DNA from: Uranotaenia lowii
Lineage: Eukaryota; Arthropoda; Insecta; Diptera; Culicidae
Length of the DNA: 64,000 bases
Direction: 5' to 3'
Assembly (NCBI RefSeq): GCF_029784155.1
Contig: NC_073693.1
Location: 190,147,127 to 190,211,126, forward strand
The notes below the pieces were generated by a model. The model was not told the origin of the DNA and did no database searches. It saw only the letters and a program-made list of their open reading frames with translations. Both the position numbers and the translations under genes were made by a program. Shown here piece after piece: positions 31,024-41,664 of the stretch (the first letter of the stretch is position 1; each line of letters starts with the position of its first letter).

Positions 31024-32803
31024 GTATGTATGTATGTATGTTTGACCCACCAGTGGCTGATAGGTCTTTCGACCCGAGTCGAAAGCACAACCAAGGGATC
31101 CGTTACCACTGGCTTGGGACAGGTTTGACTCATCTTACTCGCTTCCAACTGTTCGAAACAAATAAAGAATCCTGATAAGGTACCTAGGTAGCCTACTCAA
31201 GATTCCTGATTTGCCGAGATACTCCGGCTGGCTTGAACCCACAATCCATTGTATATCAGTTTTTCGCTCGTTTGATGCCCTGTCCTACCCCTCTCTTATC
31301 CCCAATAATAGAGTTGAGCTATTTAAAATAAAAAAAATATTAACACATTTTTAATCATGCTTTGCATCTTACCTTTTTTACGACACTTAAAGTTTCCATA
31401 TGTGGCATAAAATGATTTTAACAGAATACTGTAGCTCTAGGTGAGATAAAGGCACCAAGCGGCAAACTGCATCCCATCAAATCAACCCAGTTAGCAAAAG
31501 CATAATAACACCAACAAGCACAAAATATATATTGAAAATACACAATTCGAACTAAGAATGTTTTCAGCATTATGATCAACGGAACAACAAGGTTTTCCCG
31601 AACACTTCGCGAGTAGTTTGATAATGATAACCATATTTTTCAATCGATGCACAAGCTCCGGGAAATAAGCGAACAGCTTCGATCAACCTCTTGCGATCTC
31701 TAAATTTGCTGTTGCGGGAAATCCACTTCAAACTCTTCTTCAAAACGGCCGCCACATATCTTTTTACATAGCTCTTCACTTCGGAAAATTATTTTCAAAG
31801 ATTAGCACAAAAGATACCTATAAGGAAAAACTAAACATAAGCGAAAAAAACGAATGATATCCAAATTTCTGAAAAACCCTGCACGAGCCCATAAACATCG
31901 CGTTCCTAATCGTTTGGAAAAAAACCGTTTCCTTCTAATATTTCTGCAAAAAAAAAAACTTTAGAAAACACTGGAGTACACTCAACCCCCTGGCAACTTG
32001 ACGTTTCCCATACAAATCGCGTGTGCCAGTTTTTTCTGGTTCTCTGGTTCTGTCAAATCGAAAATCAAGCGACTTAACATGTCGGAAGGACCCATATGGA
32101 AATATGTTTTCTTTTAACCGATTCAACAAATGAAAAAAACGTTCAGAATTGAAAATTAGTTCTGTTATACGTAAAGTGAATCTGTTTTCAAAAGTTCAGT
32201 CGAATAAAGGGCACACAGACGTAAATCTGTATGTCCTTTATTACGTTTAAAACTTTTGGACTGATCAAAATAATTCACTGATATACGGCAGATTTTTGGG
32301 AAAAGAACCCCTTCCACCAAAACTATTGATGACGATCGTACAAAATAAATGTAAAACAAAACATTACCACAACAATCATCGAATGATTTTTATAAACTGC
32401 GATACATATGATAATTTTAGTATAACAAAACTTTCAAATTATAGCAGAACATTTCTCGGTTTATGGAAAACTGTTCCTATACAATAAATAAATATGTAGA
32501 ATATTCAATGAAAATAATAATTTCGGTTGAAATGTTTTTTCATTCATTCGAATTTTATGATTTGCACCACATTTGATAATCTGCCCTTTCCATACGCATG
32601 GCTCGAAAAGTATGTAAACAAGCGGTACACAAGCGACACCTGCGGATTTCAATCAGGCACACGAAACTCGCCAGAACTGTCAAGTTGCCAGGGGGTTGAG
32701 TACACTTCAACAATAAACGAAAATTTGAATTTTATTTTCCCCGGGAACTTCAAAGCAAAAAAATCACGAGCAGAAAAAACACGACCGCACTCAATCAAGG
32801 CTT
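31024..32803. mobile_element. 1.78-kb insertion flanked by a 26-bp direct duplication
   Basis: A 26-mer (CACAAACATTG...CTAGTTGT) stands at 30,998-31,023 and again at 32,804-32,829, and the I-clade reading continues across it. The insertion begins with GTATGTATGTATGTATG, which on the minus strand would be a CATA-type 3' tail, suggesting a retro-insertion in minus orientation. The duplication is long for such an event. It contains a MITE and a 67-aa minus-strand frame (31,779-31,576) that I do not recognise. Confidence 0.55.
31979..32701. mobile_element. TIR element with ACTCAACCCCCTGGCAACTT ends
   Basis: Perfect 23-bp inverted repeats at 31,979-32,001 and 32,679-32,701, flanked by AC on both sides. 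723 bp, no transposase. A large imperfect palindrome around the CTTTATT/AATAAAG pair occupies about 32,165-32,280. Confidence 0.8.
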
Positions 32804-32955
32804 CACAAACATTGCTTGTAACTAGTTGTATACGAAACAAATGCGCGTCAAGCCGGTAGTGATTTGACATGAGCCGAGAAACCACGCGAATGAAATCGCG
32901 ACTCATGTTGAAATGCTTAAACCATATGCCTTCGTCGAAACCTTAGGGATAATAA
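32804..32955 (-). pseudogene. I-clade ORF2 fragment (backbone, piece 5)
   Basis: On the minus strand: MSRDFIRVVSRLMSNHYRLD and AHLFRIQLVTSNVC, near-identical to 43,780-43,925. Interrupted by the CACTCAG element at 32,956 and resumes at 34,975. Confidence 0.88.
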
Positions 32956-33715
32956 CACTCAGAAAAATACTATTAAGTATGCCATAAGATTCTCTTATGA
33001 AGTGGCGCCATAAGAGAAATCATTGAAATTCATAAGATTGTCTTATGACGCGAATGAATTCTTCAGATGAACACCTTCTCCAATGAGCTTTTGTTGTTTT
33101 TCATAAGAGAGTCTTATGAAAACAGGAAATGTCATGTTTAATGTAAATAGTTCAAGAAATTTGATGGATAAAACTTTTATTTTATTTTTCCGGCATATTT
33201 GATCGAAACTATACCATGGTCACACACATAAGCACACCCGCATACCAAAAAACTGAATCTCAAACAGTCTCTACGATTCGTCTACTGCTGTGTAAATAGT
33301 GATTGTCACTGTAAACGTAGCTATTATATTGAACTTTACTTCGACAACGATAAGAATCTTTAATGAACATTAATATGAAAATGTGATGGTTTCTGAAAAG
33401 GTGAAAGATACCATTCAACGATTTACTTCAGTTTTATCAATAATCGTACAAAAGATCTCGAACCGTTATCTGTAGCGTTCATGTCTTCTGTCAAATGTTA
33501 CAGACCTGTTCTATGTACATTCAAATTTGGTCTAGAAAAAAAAACGGTAAAATAAATCGTTTGGTTTCCATTATTAATAATTAAACATTTATTGTAATTC
33601 ATCATTGAACAGAGCTAAGCAAATATTGACAGCTGCTAGCACATGTTCAAGTCAGCCATTTTTGTTCAAAAATTTTTCTTATTGCGGCGAAAATCAATTG
33701 GGCACTTTTTAAAAG

Positions 33716-33966
33716 ATGCAATTTATTGGAAAACAGCTAATGAAGGTAAGCTTTAAACATAATGTCGTGTGTTGATAGATTTTAAGTAATCGATTTGCAT
33801 TTTTCAGCATCCTGGGAGTGCTCCTGAGGCACTTATTTACATTCAGAGGAAAGGCCGATTGCGACATGGAATTAAACAGCAGGGACATGAAACCCGATAT
33901 ATTTCGTTATTTCGAAGGTGGGTAACAGTGCAAGTGCCACATGAGAGTGCAAGTGTTAAAATGTGA
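33716..33966 (+). CDS. Two-exon 62-aa reading frame in the CACTCAG element
   Basis: Exon 1 is ATG...ATGAAG (33,716-33,745) followed by GTAAGC. The intron ends TTTTTCAG at 33,807. Exon 2 (33,808-33,966) continues HPGSAPEALIYIQRKGRLRH and ends in TGA. AATAAA signals stand at 33,971 and 33,984. The product is basic with no recognised domain. Splice sites and frame continuity are seen; function and expression are unknown. Confidence 0.45.
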
Positions 33967-34481
33967 ACTAAATAAATACAATGAATAAAGAAATTTATCA
34001 AAAATATTTGTATCGTTATATTTCATTGAGACCTTACTGACTAGCGTTTTTTATTCTTAAACTGACTGTAAGTATTACAGTATTTTTGTAACGTTTCTTA
34101 TCAGTTTAATGATATAATCTAAAAGCTTTTTCAATGGTTACGTTATATGAGGTACCATCAAAAAAACAGTAATCTTAGTACAAACGGTTCGTACAATGAT
34201 CATTTCGATTTCCGTAACAGTTCGATTGACGGTTTGACAAACCGTTAAAAATATGCCTACACATGTTCATTCTAGAAACAGTTCAATGCCCTGAAAACGT
34301 TATCCATAAGCGTTTTATAAACCATTCCCTAACTGTTGCTAAAACAGTGTCTCCATATAGAAGTTTTAACAGTTTTAAACAGTAACATAACTTAACGCCA
34401 TATTCAACAGACCGTCGTTTTGGAATTCAAGATAAGTGCAATGTTTTTTATGGTTTCAGATATAATTTTATTAACGTTTTT

Positions 34482-34713
34482 TTACACTGTTTCTAATCGT
34501 TTTATAACTACTACAGGAACTGTTATGTTACAATATTTTCGTATTCGGGCATAATCACCCGGTTCCATCCAACACAATTCTTCTTCCTCATCCGGTCCTT
34601 TGGCCTTGTGCATTTTGCCGGTGATTTTCTGAAAAGTAAGTGAATGAAAAAGTAATTTAATTCACAAATGTTTTCAGCGTCATAAAAAATAAACTATTAC
34701 TCAAACTTACCAT
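34482..34713 (-). CDS. Split-ATG reading frame, minus strand, in the CACTCAG element
   Basis: ATG (34,713-34,711) is followed directly by the donor GTAAGTTTGA. The intron ends ACTTTTCAG at 34,629. Exon 2 starts at 34,628 with KITGKMHKAKGPDEEEELCW and stops at 34,482; AATAAA (complement of 34,467-34,472) follows. The element at 50,100 has the same ATG|GTAAGTTTGA arrangement and a related second exon (AAAATCACCGGCAAAATGCA against CAAGCTGATCGGCAAAAAAC). The second half of this frame may run into the nested repeat. Confidence 0.5.
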
Positions 34714-34974
34714 TTAGAAAATTATTTCTATACTATCTCTAACTATAAAAAAAAACTCAATAACTCCGTACGACGCGACGATGGAAAAATTACTGATAGA
34801 ATGAGTGAATGTGTTCATTATTTTTTCACAATGCCGTTTCTTCTATTTTTCATACGATATTATTATGAAAACTGAAAGAATTTCATAAGACTCTTATGAA
34901 AAACAATTTTACACTCTAAAAAGCGGTTCATAAGACGCATCTTATGAAAATTATAATAAGAATTTGCCTGAGTG

Positions 34975-35015
34975 CACGTGTGGAGCCAACGTCCCAGTGT
35001 GCCATTATCTTTACT
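34975..35015 (-). mobile_element. I-clade ORF2 fragment (backbone, piece 6, truncated end)
   Basis: GTGTGGAGCCAACGTCCC and TGTGCCATTATC match about 43,922-43,955. Similarity then stops, so this is the 5' truncation point of that copy. Confidence 0.75.
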
Positions 35016-35164
35016 TTCTAGACAAAATTAGTTTAATTTTTTTATTTTTTCGGCTTTGCATTCTTTTTTTTTTTTGTTTGTTTTGCTAGGATTTTAACAC
35101 TTTTGTGTTATTCATCCCTCTTTCGGCTTTGCAAGTTATGTGTAAACATTACTAAATCTGCTTG

Positions 35165-35322
35165 GGGACCGTTCAAATATAACGTAACACAATTTTCGTC
35201 CCCCCTACGTAACAAATTCGTATACATTCTCACAAAAAATTCTCTCTCAAAATCACAAATTCCAAATCGTAACCAACTGTTCCCTATCCCCTAAAGTCGT
35301 TACGTAATATTTTAATGGTCCC
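35165..35322. mobile_element. MITE with GGGACC(G/A)TTCAAATAT(A/T)ACGTAAC-type ends
   Basis: Left GGGACCGTTCAAATATAACG; right, reverse-complemented, GGGACCATTAAAATATTACG. 158 bp, non-coding, of a type common in insect genomes. Confidence 0.85.
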
Positions 35323-35365
35323 TTAGCATTTTACAAAAAAAAACTGATAGAAATTTCTTTTGCAG

Positions 35366-35528
35366 CAATGAATGTACAATTTGTCTCTCCGTCATAAACA
35401 ACAACGATCTCTATATAACGGAATGCAAACACCGTTTCCACATACAATGTATCACAAAATGGCAGAAAAGTGCTTCGGAGGTTGTGAATAAACAGTGTCC
35501 GAACTGCAGGATGGGATTACGTCTATAG
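35366..35528 (+). CDS. Terminal exon encoding a RING-H2 zinc finger
   Basis: After an acceptor TTTCTTTTGCAG (ending 35,365) the frame reads NECTICLSVINNN..., then TECKHRFHIQCITKW and QCPNCRMGLRL with stop TAG at 35,526-35,528. Spacing is C-x2-C-x13-C-x1-H-x2-H-x2-C-x15-C-x2-C, a complete C3H2C3 RING-H2 finger, the fold of many E3 ubiquitin ligases that recruit an E2 enzyme. AATAAA stands at 35,837-35,842. No upstream exon is identifiable because the sequence to the left is repeats, so it could be the 3' end of a host gene or a captured exon inside an element. Confidence 0.75.
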
Positions 35529-35836
35529 AGGACGGAGGACGAGAACAAACGACGGAGGACTCCGACTCCGGCTCTGGCCCAGCACCTTAATTGATCAAAT
35601 TCGCCAAGACTAGCGCTTGCGAAACCAACTGAGGACATGTTGGTTTTCCATTATGATATTTACTGAAACTTTTCTTCTTCCTCTATCCTAATCCTTGTTG
35701 TGTTCTTTCTACTTATGTGAATCATAGTGAAAAAATGCAGACGATGTTCTGTCATTCGTTGAAATTCATTTGTTGAATGCACGAAAATTATAGATAGGTT
35801 TCAAGTTTGTTGGCAATACATATACCGTTTCTAAAG

Positions 35837-35842
35837 AATAAA
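35837..35842 (+). terminator. AATAAA polyadenylation signal after the RING-H2 exon
   Basis: AATAAA about 310 bases downstream of the stop codon, in non-repetitive sequence. Confidence 0.45.
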
Positions 35843-36056
35843 ATAAAAATGAGAACCGCTATTTAGAAAAGTGTTTGTGTTCGTTCGTGTATTGACATTT
35901 TCGAAAAAGTATTCAAAAAATGTTTTAACAAAATATGTTTATTATAATTTTACACCAGATATATTGTCGCTGAATCCCCAAACCGGAGTTTTCGTCAACA
36001 TCAGCGACGACAACATCACTGGCGACATCACTGACGACCAAGGAATATTTAAAGGA

Positions 36057-36855
36057 GGTAGTGCCGAGGCAGCCTTGCTTTTGTATTAGTACCGCCTGTG
36101 ACGTCACTGTTGCCAATAATCTGTGAATTTATATGGACATTTTTCCTTTTTTGTTAGCAATTAAAAAAATTTGAAGATTTTTTCAACTTTGGAGGCACAC
36201 AATTCTAGAAATATTATTGTTCTTTAAGACTGATACTAAAAAAGTTAAATGTAGTAGTTGTTTTGCTTTAATTCAGACGATTGAAGTTGCTGAGGTATCC
36301 TAACTCAAATTGACAAAACTTGATAATTAGTTCAAAATTTTGCTTGTAAATGTTGTATCTAGTTAGGTTTGAATCGTTGATAAAATAAAATAACCAAAAT
36401 TAGTATTTTCCGAATCCAACCACAATCTTTAATTGGAATTTAGTAAACCAAAGTAAAGTGGCAATGGTTTTATTGGGGTTAATTGTTCAAAATTAGAAAT
36501 TCATGGTACACCATGTTAGATTCAAATCATGAGGTGTCGATGAGGTGCACTGCCATAAACTACCAATCAGACCTTTTGAAAGGGGAAAATTATTATTTTT
36601 GCTCGTTTCACATAGAGCATGACAGTGCATTCAATAACAAATTCAAGAATAATACACACTGCAGTCTATTAAACACAAAGAAACCTCATAGCACAATCAA
36701 CAAGTGGCCTTACAACGCAATCCGAATCAAATTGGCATTTAATTTAGTTCTTTAATGTGTTTACCTTGAAATTTGAGTTTTACCAGTATAAATCTTCGAC
36801 AGCTTGGCAACAGTGACGTCACGAAAAAAAATCCAATATGGCTCTCGGCACTACC
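36057..36855. mobile_element. TIR element with GGTAGTGCCGAG ends and TGACGTCA in both arms
   Basis: Left GGTAGTGCCGAGGCAGCC...GTGACGTCACTGTTGCCAA; right, reverse-complemented, GGTAGTGCCGAGAGCC...GTGACGTCACTGTTGCCAA. 799 bp, non-coding. The palindrome TGACGTCA is the canonical CRE/CREB site; its presence in both arms may be conserved TIR sequence or functional. A 72-aa frame (35,871-36,089) from the left flank runs into it and is not recognised. Confidence 0.75.
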
Positions 36856-36857
36856 TT

Positions 36858-37745
36858 CACACTAAGATTGCAATTATTCCGCTCGGGACTATGATCCTCT
36901 GAATCACAGGAAAACAGTTCAAAATGACACTTGAAATGTCAAAAACAAAAGATTTTCCTGTGGCACTGGGAGATAGCAAACCGACTCCCGTAGCACTTAA
37001 TTTCTCCTGAAATTCGAAAGAAACTTCGAACAAGATTTCAGGTATTTGATTGAATGTCGGGACCGTTTCTTCCTGAATCACGTTTCGCCGTCGTGAATAA
37101 AAAAAAAACAAAAGTTTTTTTCGCAACTTGTCTATGTGTGTCGTGTTAAGTTCGTTTTACAGCTTCTTGCACGACAGATTTAATCGCTGTTCAAAGTAAG
37201 TTAAATCAGTACGATAAAATTACCAGTTCAAGAGCAATGACAACAGTGTCTAGCTGCTGATTTCCAAGGATTTGAAGGCGTTGTCAAAGAGCGAGTTCTC
37301 CGCAACAGGGGCAGTTATGCCTCCGCTGCCAAACTCCTGGGAAGGCTTCCCATAACAGGTTCCATAATCCGTGTTTTTGTTATTAGTGTTCCGTGTGTTC
37401 TTCCAGCTATTGTGAACTTCGTGCGACAATTTTTTAAATAGATCTTGTGATAAAATGAAATGTTTGGAAATAAATACTCTATTTATTCATATTCATAATC
37501 TGTGTTGCTTTTTCTTTTAATTTTTTTTTTTTGCATGGTTGGCATTTAAAAAAAACGGTTCCGAATGTACAGGAAACCAATTCAGAATTCCCTACAAATC
37601 TCGGGAGGAAAGCGTTTCGAACGCACAGGACATTTTGACAGTTGTTTTCCTGTACTGTTTTGCTGTCCTGAAATCGTCCTGTAATTTCAGCTGTTGAAAA
37701 TACAGGACGAAATCGTCCCGACCACAGGAGAAAAGATTAAGTGTG
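36858..37745. mobile_element. 888-bp TIR element (CACACT ends, TT flanks)
   Basis: Left CACACTAAGATTGCAATTAT; right, reverse-complemented, CACACTTAATCTTTTCTCCT. Both arms share TCGGGAC.AT..TCCT. TT stands on both sides. Internally a donor TCAAA|GTAAGT (37,196), an acceptor TTTCCAAG (ending 37,268), an open frame to TAG at 37,439-37,441 (GFEGVVKERVLRNRGSYASA...) and AATAAA at 37,469 form a gene-like unit without a clear ATG. Confidence 0.7.
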
Positions 37746-37939
37746 TTCTTTCAATATTCCTTAACTGACGACATTCTATGTTGACCAAACACCTGTCAAA
37801 CATCTTCCGAGTGTCGGAACCAAAATAAAGAACGGGTTGCCAATCGCCGAGGTGTTTGAAGAATTGTTCATCGTCGCTGTTTGGCAAGGTTACCAATCAC
37901 CAGCGCAAAAACTTCGGATTTCAGCTTCATTGACAATAT
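37746..37939. other. Short unassigned spacer
   Basis: No repeat, RNA gene or domain-bearing frame recognised between the TIR element and the RTE tail. Confidence 0.4.
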
Positions 37940-40900
37940 GTAGATTATTTTACTTTATTTACATAGTATTCCGTCTCACGACCTAACTTGACGAACATAA
38001 TTCCTAAAATTCACTCGGTCCATGGCAACCGTTCTCCAATTTTTCGGGCACCCCACGTTCGCCAGATCACGCTCCACTTGGTCTAACCACCTCGCTCGTT
38101 GAGCCCCCGCTCGCCTTGTTCCTACCGGATTCGTAGCGAACACCTGTTTTGCAGGACAGTCGTCCGGCATTCTCGCAACATGTCCCGCCCAGCGTATCCG
38201 GCCAGCCTTCACCACCTTCTGGATACTGGGTTCGCCGTAGAGTCGCGCGAGCTCGTGGCTCATCATTCGCCTCCACACTCCGTTCTCCTGTACGCCGCCA
38301 AATATGGTTCTTAACACTTGTCGCTCGAATACTCCGCGTGTACGCAGGTCCTCCTCGAGCAATATCCATGTCTCGTGCCCGTAGAGAACAACCGGTCTAA
38401 TGAGCGTCATATACAGGTTACACTTCGTGCGAGGGCTAAGTCTTCTCGACCGCAGTTGCTTGTGGAGTCCATAGTAGGCACGACTTACGCTGATAATTCG
38501 CCTCCGGATCTCACGACTGGTGTCATTGTCTGCGGTCACCAGTGAGCCGAGATAGATAAAGTCTTCGACTATCTCCAGCTCGTCGCCGTCGATTGTGACC
38601 TTGTTATTACTGGACAAGCGGGTTCGGTCGGTCTCGGATCCGCAGGCCAGCATGTACTTCGTCTTGGACGTATTAATCATCAACCCAATCCTTCCTGCTT
38701 CGCGTTTCAGTTTGCGGTAGATCTCTCCCACTGCCGCAGATGATCTGCCGACTATATCAATGTCATCGGCAAAGCAGATAAGTTGACTGGATCTATTGAA
38801 AATCGTGCCCCGCATTTCGGCCACCGCTCGTCGTATAACACCTCCTAGCGCCACGTTGAACATCATGCAGGATAGACCATCACCTTGTCGAAGCCCCCTG
38901 CGCGATTCGAATGAACTCGACAATTCACCCGAAATCCACACACAGCACTGCGTTCCATCCATCGTCGCCTTGATCAGTCTGATCAGCTTCCCGGAAAAGC
39001 CGTTCTCGTCCATGATTTTCCATAGCTCGTTACGGTCGATCGTGTCGTATGCGGCTTTGAAGTCGATGAATAGATGATGCGTAGGGACTTGGTGTTCACG
39101 GCATTTTTGGAGGATTTGCCGCAATGTGAATATCTGGTCCGTCGTAGACCGTCCCTCCGTGAAGCCGGCCTGATGACTTTCCACGAATCTGTTTGCTTGT
39201 GGCGTTAGGCAGCGAAGTAGGATTCGGGAAAACACTTTGTAGGCGGCATTGAGGACAGTAATCGCTCGGTAGTTCTCACAGTCCAATTTGTCGCCCTTCT
39301 TGTAGATGGTACATATTACCCCCTCCTTCCACTCCTCCGGTAGCTGTTCTATGTCCCAGATCCAAACTATCAACCGGTGTAGGCAATCGACCAACTTGTC
39401 TGGGCCCATTTTGATGAGTTCAGCTGCGATGCCATCCTTCCCTGCCGATTTGTTTCTATAGAGTTGTTTTTGACATTTCTTACGCACACTTGCTGAGCGT
39501 GTACAGATGAGACGGGACAATTAACCTCAAAAACTCTCGGGACAATTAACCTACAAAAAACGGGCACACATGGTTGTTTTTGAGGTTGATTGTCCCAAAA
39601 CTGATAAGTGCTGGTGAAACAACCAACATAATATCACGAACACTACCAGCGGCAAATAGCAGCTGGCGAATGGCTTCCTTAACTTCCCTCATCGTTGGCA
39701 GTAGCTCCTCTACGTTGTTGGCTACGCCGGCGGTGTACCTTCTCCCACCGTCTTGATCTTCTGCATGTGCGCCGTTCAGGTGTTCATTGAAGTGCTGCTT
39801 CCATCTTTTGATCACCTCACGTTTGTCCGTCAGGATTCCCCCGTCCTTATCCCGACACATTTCGGCTTGCGGCACGAAGCCTTTGCGGGATGCGTTGAGT
39901 TTCTGATAGAACTTTCGTGTTTCTTGGGAACGATGCAGCTGCTCCAGCTCCTCGAGCTTCCCTTCTTCAGGCGACGCCTTTTCTCCTGGAAAATTCGGAC
40001 TCGCTGCCTCTTCCGCTGTCGGTGATTTTCCACATTTCGACGGGTGCCTCTTTGCACTACTGCCGCCCGCGCAGCATTCTCTTCGTCCATCACCCTCCTA
40101 CACTCCTCGTCGAAGCAGTCGTTCCGTCGAGTTCGCTCTACATAACCGATGACGTTCTCCGCAGCACTGTTGATGGCTGTCTTGATGGTATCCCAACAGT
40201 CCTCGAGAGAAGCTTCGTCAAGCTCGCCCTCTGCCGGCAGCGCTGCTTCGACCGATTGCGCGTAGTCTGCCGCGACCTCAGGTTGCTTCAGTCGTGCGAT
40301 ATTTAACCGAGGTGGGCGCCGGTTTCGTGTGTTGTTCACTACGGAGAGTTTTGGGCGCATCTTCACCATCACCAGGTAGTGGTCTGACTCGATGTTGGCG
40401 CCTCGACAGGATCTGACGTCGATGATGTCCGAGAAGTGCCGGCTGTCGATCAAAACGTGGTCGATCTGTGATTGCGTTTGATACGGTGATCTCCAGGTGT
40501 ACTTGTGTGGGAGGCGGTGCTGGAAAAAGGTACTACATGCGGCCATTCGTTTGGAGGCGGCGAAATCTATAAGTCTGAGGCCGTTTTCGTTGGTCAGCTG
40601 GTGCGCACTGAACCTTCCAATTGTCGGCTTGAATTCCTCCTCCTGGCCGACCTGAGCATTAAAATCTCCGATGACGATCTTGATATCATGTTTTGGGCAA
40701 CGGTCGTATTCACGCTCCAGCTGCGCGTAAAATTCGTCTTTGTCGTCACTTCAGAGGTGAGGGCTGTGCACGTTAATGATTCGTTGGAGAGCACGTGGGT
40801 ATACTGCCCACAAAATTTAGAGATCGATGTTGAGATCCATGTTCCAAGTTTCCAATCGCTAGTCCCTTTTCGTCGCGTGGGTCTTTGTCGATTTCCATCC

Positions 40901-41285
40901 GAAATTTGTTGTTCGTTGCTTATGTTTTTCGTAGCCACGGGCTCGCAAGGCCCGCAGCTAACCCCACTATCTCGCAGGAGGACCGTCGTGATGTTGCTGT
41001 TTTGAGTCCCGAACACCACCAGGATGTTGTTGCACTCCGCACGCCGCCCCTGACATGGAGAACAGACGCGTACGAAGCCCCCTAACTCAGTCTGCATGCG
41101 ACCAAAGCATCCACCGGGGTTGGGTACTCGATCTCCGCTTAGGTTGCTCGCACCCCAGCTAGCACCACGGGGAGGTAGAGAATCGGAGTTGCAGACAAGA
41201 GGTGATATGACCACTACCCGAAGGTTGGGTGTATATGGGGTCTCGAATTGCACATTGTCTACCGTTCACCTGGGGAAGGAAGACT
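37940..41285 (-). pseudogene. RTE-clade non-LTR element (JAM1-like), frames broken
   Basis: The minus strand begins near 41,285. Endonuclease fragments are spread over frames between 41,253 and 39,830 (about 40,640: DIKIVIGDFNAQVG; then YTWRSPYQTQSQIDHVLIDS and ESDHYLVMVKM). The RT is intact at 39,450-37,976 (NKSAGKDGIAAELI, QAGFTEGRSTTDQIF, GLRQGDGLSCMMFN, FADDIDIVG). The C-terminus QRARWLDQVERDL is typical of RTE elements. A stretch of about 200 bp (39,462-39,665) interrupts the RT N-terminus. A short tail with AATAAAGTAAAATAA lies near 37,940-37,960. Probably inactive. Confidence 0.88.
39514..39596. mobile_element. 83-bp palindromic TIR unit inside the RTE element
   Basis: GGGACAATTAACCTCAAAAA on the left pairs with GGGACAATCAACCTCAAAAA from the right (one mismatch). 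An extra partial copy GGGACAATTAACCT lies at 39,540. It sits within the 200-bp insertion that breaks the RTE reading frame. Confidence 0.7.
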
Positions 41286-41664
41286 GACATTCGCTGTATC
41301 GTTTTTTTACTAGCAATTGTTGAAAAGATTTGTAATCGTTCAAATTTTAACTTTCGATTATCAGGTTTTGTGTAGCGAGTCATGTAACTCAGTTGTTTAG
41401 GTGCTACATTTACGTCTTCTGAGTTAATTGCTGCAGATTGAAAAGTAAACATCGAAGTCGAATACACCAGCTAGATAATCCAATACCAGTCTGTCAACTC
41501 CGTCGTAAATATAAACTTTGAAATATATAAAAAGGTTTTTCGGTCCATGGGAACTACCCAAAATCTAATTCTATTTTTAAGAACAACCATTGTGTGTGGC
41601 GCTATATTTCAATGCCTTCAGAAACGCCCTTTCAATTATGCATATTACACTATTACACAGCATA
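41286..41664. other. AT-rich spacer, nothing recognised
   Basis: No domain-bearing frame or clear repeat between the RTE 5' end and the CACTGAAC element. Confidence 0.4.

Larger units (their letters stand above)
32956..34974. mobile_element. 2.0-kb TIR element, CACTCAG ends, with convergent gene-like units
   Basis: The left end is CACTCAGAAAAATACTATTA; the right end, reverse-complemented, is CACTCAGGCAAATTCTTATT. Both arms are full of CATAAGA/TCTTATG motifs. The right arm is closely related to the first 200 bp of the element at 50,100. It interrupts I-clade sequence between GGGATAAT and GTGTGGAGCC. It carries a plus-strand unit (33,716-33,966) and a minus-strand unit (34,713-34,482) pointing at each other. 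The middle (about 34,070-34,550) also contains AACAGTT-rich inverted sequence, possibly a nested MITE. Confidence 0.85.

Noticed and set aside
31576..31779. 67-aa minus-strand frame within the 26-bp-duplication insertion, considered as a host exon
   Set aside because: No recognised domain, poor splice context and no polyA signal in range; mentioned only within the insertion entry.
35871..36089. 72-aa plus-strand frame after the RING-H2 exon, considered as a further exon
   Set aside because: It runs into the inverted repeat of the element at 36,057 and has only a weak acceptor; it may be chance.
40505..41005. 166-aa plus-strand frame
   Set aside because: Lies opposite the RTE endonuclease; translation shows no domain, whereas the minus strand carries GDFNAQVG and HVLIDS.
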